A stretch of DNA of 40,047 nt. Origin: Sphingobium indicum BiD32. GTDB lineage: Bacteria; Pseudomonadota; Alphaproteobacteria; Sphingomonadales; Sphingomonadaceae. Made by a program: the position numbers and the translations under genes. A model generated the notes under the pieces. The model made no database searches and had not been told where the DNA came from. It saw only the letters and a list, made by a program, of their open reading frames with translations. Positions 1-7,207 of this stretch are shown here, piece after piece. The stretch is from positions 1 to 40,047 of the forward strand of contig NZ_CAVK010000140.1 in NCBI RefSeq assembly GCF_000382885.1, in the 5' to 3' direction. Each line of letters opens with the position of its first letter. Within the stretch, counting starts at the first letter, position 1.

Positions 1-39
1 ATCCTGCTCCCGCAACCAACATAAACAACATGCCACAAT

Positions 40-66
40 GCCCCGGCGCCAAAACGCCGGGGCTTT
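40..66 (+). terminator. Hairpin resembling a rho-independent terminator
   Basis: A 9-bp perfect stem (40-48 with 55-63) closes a 6-nt loop and is followed by TTTG. It would end a plus-strand gene lying left of the window. The T-run is short, so termination is plausible rather than certain. Confidence 0.5.
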
Positions 67-343
67 GTCCGTTCTGACGCGATCGTGAAAATGCCTGCCA
101 GATCGCCCGGGCAACGGCAGGCCGTTCAAACAGGACCACGAAACGCCGCTGCTGCGAGAGGCTCCAGCATTCATACCCCGTAAGCGCAAAGAGAGGCGCC
201 ATCTCGCCACCCGTTACGATTGCGGCCACCGTCCAGCAGATATGAATAAGCCCGCAACAGTGCGGGCTTATTCTCAGGCGATCTGCTTATCCGGGGTCGA
301 ACCTTGTTCAGACCAACCCGGTCAACTCTGTTGCTGCTATGGA
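67..343. other. Intergenic stretch without a recognised gene
   Basis: No ORF here has a ribosome binding site or family resemblance. The short plus-strand reading frame that runs into the neighbouring gene is an antisense shadow of the RTX gene. The only clear structure is the 12-bp hairpin at 245-272, listed separately. Confidence 0.6.
245..272 (-). terminator. Perfect 12-bp hairpin downstream of the RTX beta-helix gene
   Basis: Positions 245-256 pair perfectly with 261-272 around the loop ACAG. It lies about 70 nt past the stop codon of the minus-strand RTX gene and could end its transcript. The following minus-strand bases are T-rich only in part (TTATTCAT), so an RNA-stability hairpin is an alternative. 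Confidence 0.5.
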
Positions 344-2761
344 TCAGCCGACCAGTATTTCGTCCAGCGCATAGGCCTTCTTCACACCGGCCAGTGTGGC
401 GAATGTGTAGGATTGGCCGGCCAGCGTGGCGATGATGTCCAGGCCGTCGGGGCCAAGATGGGTGGAGAAAGTCACGGCGGGATTATCCTGCCGAATGTCG
501 CTGACGTCGATATAGTCCTTGCGGAACTCGAAGTCGCCGATCGTATCGTGACCATCGCCCAGTGACTGGAACGTGAACGTGTCCGCGCCGCCCTTGCCAT
601 AGAGCAGGTCGTCGCCACCGCCGCCGACAATCACATCATTGCCGCGATTGCCGACAATCTGGTTGGCAAGGCTGTTGCCGATGACGGTCGTTGCTTCCTT
701 CGTGTTGACTATGACATTTTCGACATTGGTGTCGATCGCGTAGCTTGTCCGGTAGAGGAGGACCGTATCGGTGCCTTCATTGGCATGTTCGATGATATAA
801 TCACCCACCTTGTTAATGGCATAATTATCGTCGCCCTTGCCACCACGCAGGATGGCGGTGCCGTTGCCCGACATCTTGTCGTTCGTGTCTGCTCCGATGA
901 AGCTGTTGACCTGCTTGTCAAAGCTCACCTTATAGGTGGCGGTCGCGCCTTTCGACGCGCTGCCAGCGTCCTGCATGTCGAAATCGGCGGCGGTCAGGCT
1001 GTTCAAGTCCCTATTGTCGAGAATGATCTGCCGACCGCCCGACAAAGTGACCACCGTATCCTGGCCGACCTGCTGCATGGCCCCCTTCAGCGCACCGAAG
1101 CTGGCAAATTCATCCCCCGCCAGGTGAATGATGTCGCCGGCACTGAAATCGGTGATGCGGGTTACCGCGTCCGTCTTTCCCACCAGAAATATGTCATTGC
1201 CGCCGCCGCCGGTCAGCAGATTATGGCCCGCGCCGCCGATCAGGACGTCATTGCCGACATTGCCCCGGATGATGTTGTCGCCGGCATTGCCGATGCCCAC
1301 GGCACCTTCCGTCCGGGTCATTTCCAGATTTTCACTATGGTCGGGCATGACCATATAGCGCGATGTCGCGACGATGGTGTCGATGCCGCCGCCCGCTTTC
1401 TCCACGACCTTGGCCGCTTCGATATTGCTGACGATATATTTGTCGTCACCCAGCCCGCCGGCAAGCAACCCGCTTTTGAAAATCAGCAGGTCGTTGCCGT
1501 CTGTACCCTGGTTGACGGCGACGCTGCCGGTTTCGCCGCCTTCTGCCCATTTGCCGCCCAAGCCAGCGGGTGGCGACGCATCCGGTTCACCGGGTGCTTC
1601 GGGAACGCTCGGCACCTGGGGGGGGGCTGGCGCTTCAGGCACGCTCGGCGTTTCGGGCACGTTGGGCGCTGCTGGCGTCCCCTCGTCAGAGAGTTTGTCG
1701 AGAACGTCCTGCAAGCTGCCCAATATGCCCGTCGTCGCGGGGGTGATCGTCGCCACGGCATTGTCGGCGAAGGTCACGGAGTCGCTGCCGGCTTCGATGA
1801 ACAGCGTCTTTGTATCGCGCGTGATAAAATTGTCCGTCACGCTGATGTCGTGACTGGTGAAGGTGCCATATTTGGTGGCTGCCGAATTGCCCACCAGAAC
1901 GACGGTGTAATAGCCCTGGGCCGCTTCGAGATAATTGCCCGTCGCAACCGAATCCACGGCGCCACGAAAGGCGAGGGGGCGTTTGCCGACATCTTCTACA
2001 CGGTTGCCGACCACGGTGACATCCGACGCCTGGAACGCATCATAACCGTCGAGCATCTTGTAATTATAGGATGTCCAGCCGCCAACCGATATGCCGTCCG
2101 CCGTCACGCCATGGACGTAATTGTTGGAAATCAGGATGTCCGACGATCCGCCCTTGGCGAATATCGCCGCGCTGGTGCCCGTGTTGCCACTGACGTCGTT
2201 ATGGGAAATGACGCCGTGGATGATCGACATGAAGTCGATGCTTTCGTCGATGCCGCCGGTGATGACGTTGTTGGTGACGACGACGTTGGAGCCGCCATTT
2301 GCCTTCACGCCATCCTGCACCACATTATCGATCACGTTATTCTTGATAACGATATTCTTGATGGTGTCGGTATAGTCATTCCCGTTCTGGCTGAACTGGA
2401 TGCCGTTCTTGCCGCCGGTGATATGAAAGCCATCGACGATGAAATTTTCGGTGCCCCCGCCGCCGATCGTCGCCAGCGTGTCGCTTTTGGCCGTGATATG
2501 GGCGGCTTGCGGGCCGTCTGCCGAAATCAGCCAGATGGGCGCGCTATCTGTTCCGCTGACATTGCGCGGGATCGAGACATTTTCGACATAGTCGCCGGCC
2601 TTGACCATGATGGCGGTGCCGGGCGTTGCAGCGTCGACCGCTGCCTGTATCGTCGTGAACGGCTTTTCGACCGATCCGTTCGGCTTCCCCCTGTAGCTCG
2701 CGTCCCCATCGACCCACATTATTTTCGTGGGCGCAACGTCGCCCCAGAGATCTTCAGTCAT
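344..2761 (-). CDS. Beta-helix protein with C-terminal RTX calcium-binding repeats, probable type I secretion substrate
   Basis: The protein has 805 residues. The chosen ATG (2761) has GGGAGA nine bases upstream; an in-frame ATG at 2788 lacks this. There is no signal peptide. Residues ~15-350 form a parallel beta-helix. Its opening (WVDGDAS...KPFTTIQAAVD...MVKAGDYVEN) resembles the start of DUF1565/PL9-type helices, and it carries many NNVI/DGV-type coils. A proline-rich linker (~355-415) follows, then RTX nonapeptides of GGxGxDxxx type (e.g. GGLGDDKYI, GGGGDDLLY) to the end, which finishes in a short hydrophobic tail after DE. The family suggests extracellular polysaccharide binding, lysis or epimerisation; I see no diagnostic catalytic motif. 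The likely exporter is the PrtD/PrtE pair at 16,890-19,997. The beta-helix is a paralogue of that at 21,665-22,900. A C9 tract in the linker could make it phase-variable. Confidence 0.88.
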   Translation of the reverse strand: MTEDLWGDVAPTKIMWVDGDASYRGKPNGSVEKPFTTIQAAVDAATPGTAIMVKAGDYVENVSIPRNVSGTDSAPIWLISADGPQAAHITAKSDTLATIGGGGTENFIVDGFHITGGKNGIQFSQNGNDYTDTIKNIVIKNNVIDNVVQDGVKANGGSNVVVTNNVITGGIDESIDFMSIIHGVISHNDVSGNTGTSAAIFAKGGSSDILISNNYVHGVTADGISVGGWTSYNYKMLDGYDAFQASDVTVVGNRVEDVGKRPLAFRGAVDSVATGNYLEAAQGYYTVVLVGNSAATKYGTFTSHDISVTDNFITRDTKTLFIEAGSDSVTFADNAVATITPATTGILGSLQDVLDKLSDEGTPAAPNVPETPSVPEAPAPPQVPSVPEAPGEPDASPPAGLGGKWAEGGETGSVAVNQGTDGNDLLIFKSGLLAGGLGDDKYIVSNIEAAKVVEKAGGGIDTIVATSRYMVMPDHSENLEMTRTEGAVGIGNAGDNIIRGNVGNDVLIGGAGHNLLTGGGGNDIFLVGKTDAVTRITDFSAGDIIHLAGDEFASFGALKGAMQQVGQDTVVTLSGGRQIILDNRDLNSLTAADFDMQDAGSASKGATATYKVSFDKQVNSFIGADTNDKMSGNGTAILRGGKGDDNYAINKVGDYIIEHANEGTDTVLLYRTSYAIDTNVENVIVNTKEATTVIGNSLANQIVGNRGNDVIVGGGGDDLLYGKGGADTFTFQSLGDGHDTIGDFEFRKDYIDVSDIRQDNPAVTFSTHLGPDGLDIIATLAGQSYTFATLAGVKKAYALDEILVG
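1618..1626 (-). repeat. C9 mononucleotide tract within the RTX gene
   Basis: Nine consecutive G on the plus strand (C in the coding strand) encode part of the PAPPQVP linker between the beta-helix and RTX halves. Losing one base would shift reading into a minus-strand frame that stops at 1483, about 45 codons later, deleting all RTX repeats and the C-terminal export signal. Confidence 0.8.
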
Positions 2762-2828
2762 GAAAAAAATTCTCCCGCTATCAGGCATGGATAGACGGGA
2801 GCGACTGAACGTCGCGTAATATGGTAGA

Positions 2829-2844
2829 GTTAACTACGCATTAA
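2829..2844 (-). promoter_or_regulatory. Exact CtrA-type box (TTAA-N7-TTAAC)
   Basis: Read on the minus strand the sequence is TTAATGCGTAGTTAAC, an exact match to the alphaproteobacterial CtrA consensus TTAA-N7-TTAAC. It lies 68-83 nt upstream of the RTX gene start at 2761, inside an A/T-rich stretch (about 2821-2875) that contrasts with the GC-rich surroundings. Binding is inferred, not shown. Confidence 0.5.
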
Positions 2845-3000
2845 GTATAAAAATGTTTTATCGTCACCCGTTATTGCTTGTGGTGCCGGATGGTGCCTGA
2901 AAATCCATAGTATATTGCGCAGCAAATGTCATGGATATTGTTTGCCTGACTGCGCGACGCATTGTGTGTCATGACCACATTGTCCCACACCGCCACGCCA

Positions 3001-6000
3001 TCATAAAATGATATAGTCGGCGCTGCTCAGGGCGGTTACGTTGAGGATCTGAAAACTGTTCTGGATGCTGTTGTCCGCCGTTGCGATGGTCCACAACTGA
3101 CTGGCATTATTGTAGGTCAGTGTCGCGCCAGGGCCGTAGCCCGCAAATTCCAGCCTGTCGCCGGTGGCTAGCCCGGCCCCTTCAAAATCGGCGATGATGT
3201 CGCCTTCAACCTGACCGACCTTGAACTGGAATGTGTCCTCGCCCAGCCCACCATAGAGTGTGTCGGCACCGCCATCGCCCGAAATCTTGTCCCGTCCGCC
3301 GCCGCCATAGATGATGTCGTCGTCGGCGCCGCCCGATATGACGTCATTGCCGTTGCCGCCGCTCAATATATCGCGCCCTTTCCCCCCGGTCAGCCGGTCG
3401 GAGCCGGAACCCAGGGTGATGATGTCATCCCCCGATCCCGCCGAATAGTTGATGGTTTCAAAGCCGGTAATCTGCGTGCCGTCGGCGAGCGTAACGATCA
3501 CCCCGGCCTGTTCCTGAAGCGAAAGGTCGACAATCTGCGCTTCGCTGAACTGCGAACGGTTGAGGGCCAGCGTATCCTTGCCCGCGCCGCCGATCAGCAT
3601 GAGGTCGGGATCATTGCTAGTTACGATGTCATCGCCCGCGCCCGCGTCGATCCAGTCGAACCCGCGACTGCCATCGATCTTGTCGATACCGTTGCCGCCC
3701 CAGATGAAATCGTCGCCATTGCCGCCATAGATCAGGTCGTCGCCGTCCATGCCTTCGATCACATCATTGCCATCGCCGCCGGAAATCTGGTCCGCATAGG
3801 CACCACCGCGCAGCATGTCCGATCCGCTGCCGCTCGCGATCTGAAGCACTTCGACATTGACGATTCGGGTGCCGTCGAACAGTTCCAGGATCGGGCTGTT
3901 ATTGGCGTTGAACGAACTGGTATAGCTGATATCGACGAAGATATCGGTCGTGGCGGTCGACCGGTCCAGATAGATGGTGTCGATATTATGGCCGCCATCT
4001 ATCAACCCGTCGGCATCATAGCTGATCAAAAGATCCTTGCCGTCGCCGCCGCGCATCACGTCGCGTCCCGCGCCGCCGTCCAATATATCGTCGCCCGCTT
4101 CTCCTGTCAGGCGATCGTCGCCGACACCACCGTAGAGGCTGTCATTGTCGGCGCCGCCGTCCAAATTGTCATTGCCGGCCCCGCCGAACAGATCGTCATC
4201 CCCGGCGCCACCACGCAATGTGTCGTTACCGCTATTGCCGTAGAGCCGGTTGCGGCCCGCACTGCCGCTGATCGCCGTGTCCTGTTCACGCAGCGTATAG
4301 ACATCCTCGATCGAGCTGGTGCCGATCTTGTACACCGACGCATTGCGGGTCAGGATGACCGCGTCATGGCCGCCACCTGCCGCTTCGATCGCCTGGTCGT
4401 TCCGGTCGTCAAACACGTAAATGTCGTCGCCCAGACCGCCATGCATGATGTCCGCACCGCGCTGGCCGCTGATATAATCCGCCGTCGCATGACCCGACCG
4501 GTCGCCATAGAGAATATCGTCGCCCGACTTCCCGATGATCTGGTCGCGCGCCACGGCGATGCCGCCATCGACACCGCCGACAAAGCCATATTGTTCCGGG
4601 TCATATGTGGCGAGCGGATCGAAGGCGGCGTTGCCACCCAGGTCATAGGTCGTGGCCGCAGGCGCATTGGTAAAGAGCGCCTTGCCCATGAAGATGTTGT
4701 TGGCGAAGCTGATATCGTCGGAAAAGCCGGTCAGTCCCCTGGGGATATATTGTTCCGCTACGCCATAGAGGCTGGTCCCGGCACCCCGCGCGACATTGGA
4801 TATATTGATCGTGTTGAACAGATTGTCGGTGACCAGCACGTCCTGCGCACCCTGCAACAGCAGCGAGGTCGGATAATCGATGGCGGTATTGCCGCTGACC
4901 ACGGCATGTTTCACTTCATAATCGACGAAATGCGCGCCGTCCCCGTCCGCGCCGACTTCGATCGGCAGATAGGCGATGCCGGTGGGGCCGCCGATCTTGA
5001 TCGCCGGGCCTTCGGTCGAACCGATCACATTGTTGCGGATCTCGATGAATGTGGAGCCGCCCTTTACCGTGATGGCGGAATCGCCAGTGTAGTCGCGCCC
5101 ATCCAGTTCGTCCCATTCATCCTTGGCCGTGATTTCGTCGATGACATTGCCCTGGATCAGCAGTTTGGACGTGCCGACGAAATCGATACCCTGTTCATGG
5201 GCGCCGATGATGCTGTTGTTGATGATCTGGACGCCAAAGCTTTGGGCGATGTGGATCGCGTCGATGCCCCAATCGGTGAAATTGTTGTTGATAAGCAGGA
5301 TGTTTTCGACCTTGTCGCCTGCATATCCTTCCTGGTACGCGGCGTTGGCACCGAAATTCCGGCTGACAAGGTTCACGCCATAGGTGCCGATCGTGTCCGA
5401 TCCCTCAATCGTAAAGCCGTCGATGACCCAGTTGGCGACACCCCGGCCGGAAATGGCGCTGATTTCGGCGACGGCGGGTGGAGCGATGATGGCCGCGCCC
5501 TGACCATCGGCGGAAATCAGCCGAATGGGCGCGTCGGTGCTGCCATCGACGGTCAGGTTCAGCGCTTCATTATAGGTTCCGGCCCGCACCATGATGTCGG
5601 TGCCTGGCCCCGCATTGTCGATCGCGTGCTGGATGGTGGCGAAGGGGGAATCTGCGCTGCCGGTCCCCGCTGCATCGTCGCCGGTCGTCGCCACCCACAA
5701 TATGGTGGTGGCGGGCGGGGCTTCGCTGAAGATGATCGTGTCCTGCGCAGCCTTGATCGTGATGTCGATGGCTTTTTGGAATGTGAAGCCGGTCGAATCC
5801 TCGACCTTGACCACCACGGTGCGCTGCGTGCCGGCACGAATGTCCAGCGCGTTGTTTACGACCAGTTGGTCGCCGACGATGGCGAAGGCGCCGCCTGCAT
5901 CGTCAACCAGCGAATAGACATGGGTGTCGCCCTTGTCCGGATCGTCCACGAACAGTTCGCCCACCGGCGTGCCGATGTCGGAAAATTCATTCACCCATGT

Positions 6001-6738
6001 GGTGTGCAGGCTAAGGTCCAACGGCGCGTCGGGCGTGTCGTTGACATCGACGCGGAAAATGATCTGCGCCCGGTTTGGTCCGTCGGAGGCAAATACGGTC
6101 AGGTTGAACCAGTTCGAGAAATCCTGCGGCATCTGCCCTGAAAAGGTCAGCGTCGCGGGATCGAAGCTCAACCAGCTGTTGACGTCGGCACCCACGCTGC
6201 CGCCGAAGGTCAATATGCTGTCAGGATCGTAAAACAGGTCCGCCGCCGGGATCGTCACGGAAAAGAAGCTGTCTTCTTCGACCACCAGGTTGGGCAGGGT
6301 GCCAACGACGGTGGGGCGTTCGGACACCGTCAGGTTGAAGGCGAGCGTCGCGCTACTGGACTGATCGCTGGCGTTCAGAAATATCGTATAGTCATGGTGG
6401 CCGTCGGTCGGGCCGCGGCCGCTGAACGTCATCGTGTCCGAAGAAAAGGTCAGCCAGTCGGGCAGGGCGGATCCGTCGGACAGCGTCGCGCTGTAGGTCA
6501 GCGGGTCGCCGTCAGGATCGATGAAGAAAGTGGCGGGTATGACGAGCGAATAGAGCGTGTTCTGGCCGGTCAGCTGATCGTCTATCGTGCCGTTGACGAG
6601 AGGTGGGCTGTTACCAGCCGGCGGCGGCGAATCGCCTTCCGGTTCCCCCGTACCCGTGTCGGTGCTGGTTTCGTCATCCTGTTCAGCGACATAGTCGGGC
6701 GGGAGAATGTCAGATTCAAATTGCCCGTCTGTCGTCAT
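3001..6738 (-). CDS. Giant RTX protein with Ig/cadherin-like domains and a beta-helix, probable type I secretion substrate
   Basis: The protein has 1245 residues and starts MTTDGQF without a signal peptide. An acidic, proline-rich N-terminus is followed by two putative-Ig/dystroglycan-cadherin type modules (~45-140 and ~145-235, with DPDGDPLTYSATL and WLTFSSDTMTFSG signatures). A cadherin-like module follows (~237-335). A right-handed beta-helix (~345-700) opens WVATTGDDAAGTGSADSPF, then come dense RTX nonapeptides (~735-1200, e.g. GGAGDDDLFGGAGNDNLDGG). The end reads ADYIIL, an Asp followed by hydrophobic residues as in serralysin-type secretion signals. This layout fits a calcium-stabilised surface or matrix protein that binds or processes glycans; enzymatic activity is unproven. 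It lies in tandem 239 bp before the next RTX gene and has a near-match CtrA box upstream. I found no frameshift. Confidence 0.88.
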   Translation of the reverse strand: MTTDGQFESDILPPDYVAEQDDETSTDTGTGEPEGDSPPPAGNSPPLVNGTIDDQLTGQNTLYSLVIPATFFIDPDGDPLTYSATLSDGSALPDWLTFSSDTMTFSGRGPTDGHHDYTIFLNASDQSSSATLAFNLTVSERPTVVGTLPNLVVEEDSFFSVTIPAADLFYDPDSILTFGGSVGADVNSWLSFDPATLTFSGQMPQDFSNWFNLTVFASDGPNRAQIIFRVDVNDTPDAPLDLSLHTTWVNEFSDIGTPVGELFVDDPDKGDTHVYSLVDDAGGAFAIVGDQLVVNNALDIRAGTQRTVVVKVEDSTGFTFQKAIDITIKAAQDTIIFSEAPPATTILWVATTGDDAAGTGSADSPFATIQHAIDNAGPGTDIMVRAGTYNEALNLTVDGSTDAPIRLISADGQGAAIIAPPAVAEISAISGRGVANWVIDGFTIEGSDTIGTYGVNLVSRNFGANAAYQEGYAGDKVENILLINNNFTDWGIDAIHIAQSFGVQIINNSIIGAHEQGIDFVGTSKLLIQGNVIDEITAKDEWDELDGRDYTGDSAITVKGGSTFIEIRNNVIGSTEGPAIKIGGPTGIAYLPIEVGADGDGAHFVDYEVKHAVVSGNTAIDYPTSLLLQGAQDVLVTDNLFNTINISNVARGAGTSLYGVAEQYIPRGLTGFSDDISFANNIFMGKALFTNAPAATTYDLGGNAAFDPLATYDPEQYGFVGGVDGGIAVARDQIIGKSGDDILYGDRSGHATADYISGQRGADIMHGGLGDDIYVFDDRNDQAIEAAGGGHDAVILTRNASVYKIGTSSIEDVYTLREQDTAISGSAGRNRLYGNSGNDTLRGGAGDDDLFGGAGNDNLDGGADNDSLYGGVGDDRLTGEAGDDILDGGAGRDVMRGGDGKDLLISYDADGLIDGGHNIDTIYLDRSTATTDIFVDISYTSSFNANNSPILELFDGTRIVNVEVLQIASGSGSDMLRGGAYADQISGGDGNDVIEGMDGDDLIYGGNGDDFIWGGNGIDKIDGSRGFDWIDAGAGDDIVTSNDPDLMLIGGAGKDTLALNRSQFSEAQIVDLSLQEQAGVIVTLADGTQITGFETINYSAGSGDDIITLGSGSDRLTGGKGRDILSGGNGNDVISGGADDDIIYGGGGRDKISGDGGADTLYGGLGEDTFQFKVGQVEGDIIADFEGAGLATGDRLEFAGYGPGATLTYNNASQLWTIATADNSIQNSFQILNVTALSSADYIIL

Positions 6739-7207
6739 GCCTGTCTATCCCATCTGGATTTTAAACCGAACGAGGCGCAAGTGCCTCAAATCGCTTTATT
6801 TTCTTGCACAGGATGCCATTTCCAGACTTTGGAAAGCGGTGACATTTCTCTTGCCAAAGAACGCTAATCAAAGGTTAAGACCAACGCAAGTGCAGCAAAA
6901 TCTGTTCGTCGCATAATTGTCATTATACTGTCCTGTATTGATACGGATCAGCGGCGCTTTCGCTTCCGCGACATTGGCAGGAAGATATTATATGTTTGAA
7001 ATCATGTGAATTTTCGCGAAAAAAGCGCGTTTGCGCGGCGGCTTTGGCAGACGCGGGCTGTACGCTGTTCTTCGGGTTCGCCGCCCGCGGACATATCAGT
7101 GCGGTTGCCATGGTGCGCCGCGATATCCTATGGCAAAAGCGACTGACGGCGCGCGGAGCCGGGCCGTATCGAGGCTCGCACGTGGAACCAGCGGGACGGT
7201 GGGGGCT
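6739..7207. other. Divergent intergenic region between RTX and acyltransferase genes
   Basis: This 469-bp A/T-richer region should hold the promoters of both divergent genes. It contains a near-match CtrA box (6864-6878) and a short inverted repeat TTTCCA/TGGAAA (6819-6835). An in-frame extension of the acyltransferase ORF back to 7031 has no family similarity and is treated as non-coding. No confident -35/-10 pair was found. Confidence 0.5.
6864..6878 (-). promoter_or_regulatory. Near-match CtrA box
   Basis: On the minus strand this reads TTAACCTTTGATTAG: TTAA, seven bases, then TTAG, one mismatch from TTAA-N7-TTAA. It lies about 126 nt upstream of the start of the 1245-aa RTX gene. Its support comes mainly from the exact box in front of the sister RTX gene. 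Confidence 0.3.

Noticed and set aside
285..325. tRNA T-arm-like sequence (GGTTCGACC on the minus strand)
   Set aside because: The flanking bases do not form a 5-bp T-stem, and no acceptor stem or anticodon arm is found.
785..2794. 669-aa plus-strand open frame opposite the RTX beta-helix gene
   Set aside because: Antisense shadow. The minus frame has the RTX and beta-helix repeats and a ribosome site, whereas the plus-frame protein has no family resemblance.
3200..4260. Regular short repeats that could suggest a CRISPR or tandem-repeat array
   Set aside because: The periodicity is the 27-nt coding period of RTX nonapeptides in an intact frame; there are no constant repeats with unique spacers.
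3988..6141. 717-aa plus-strand open frame opposite the large RTX gene
   Set aside because: Antisense shadow produced by GC-rich repetitive codons; its residues mirror the repeats on the other strand.
344..6738. Assignment of the RTX beta-helix proteins as AlgE-type mannuronan C5-epimerases
   Set aside because: The architecture is similar, but I could not find the epimerase active-site motif, so only fold-level similarity is claimed.
7031..7207. N-terminal extension of the first SGNH acyltransferase
   Set aside because: Residues before MIKYRQ have no similarity to the family, whose members begin at this point.
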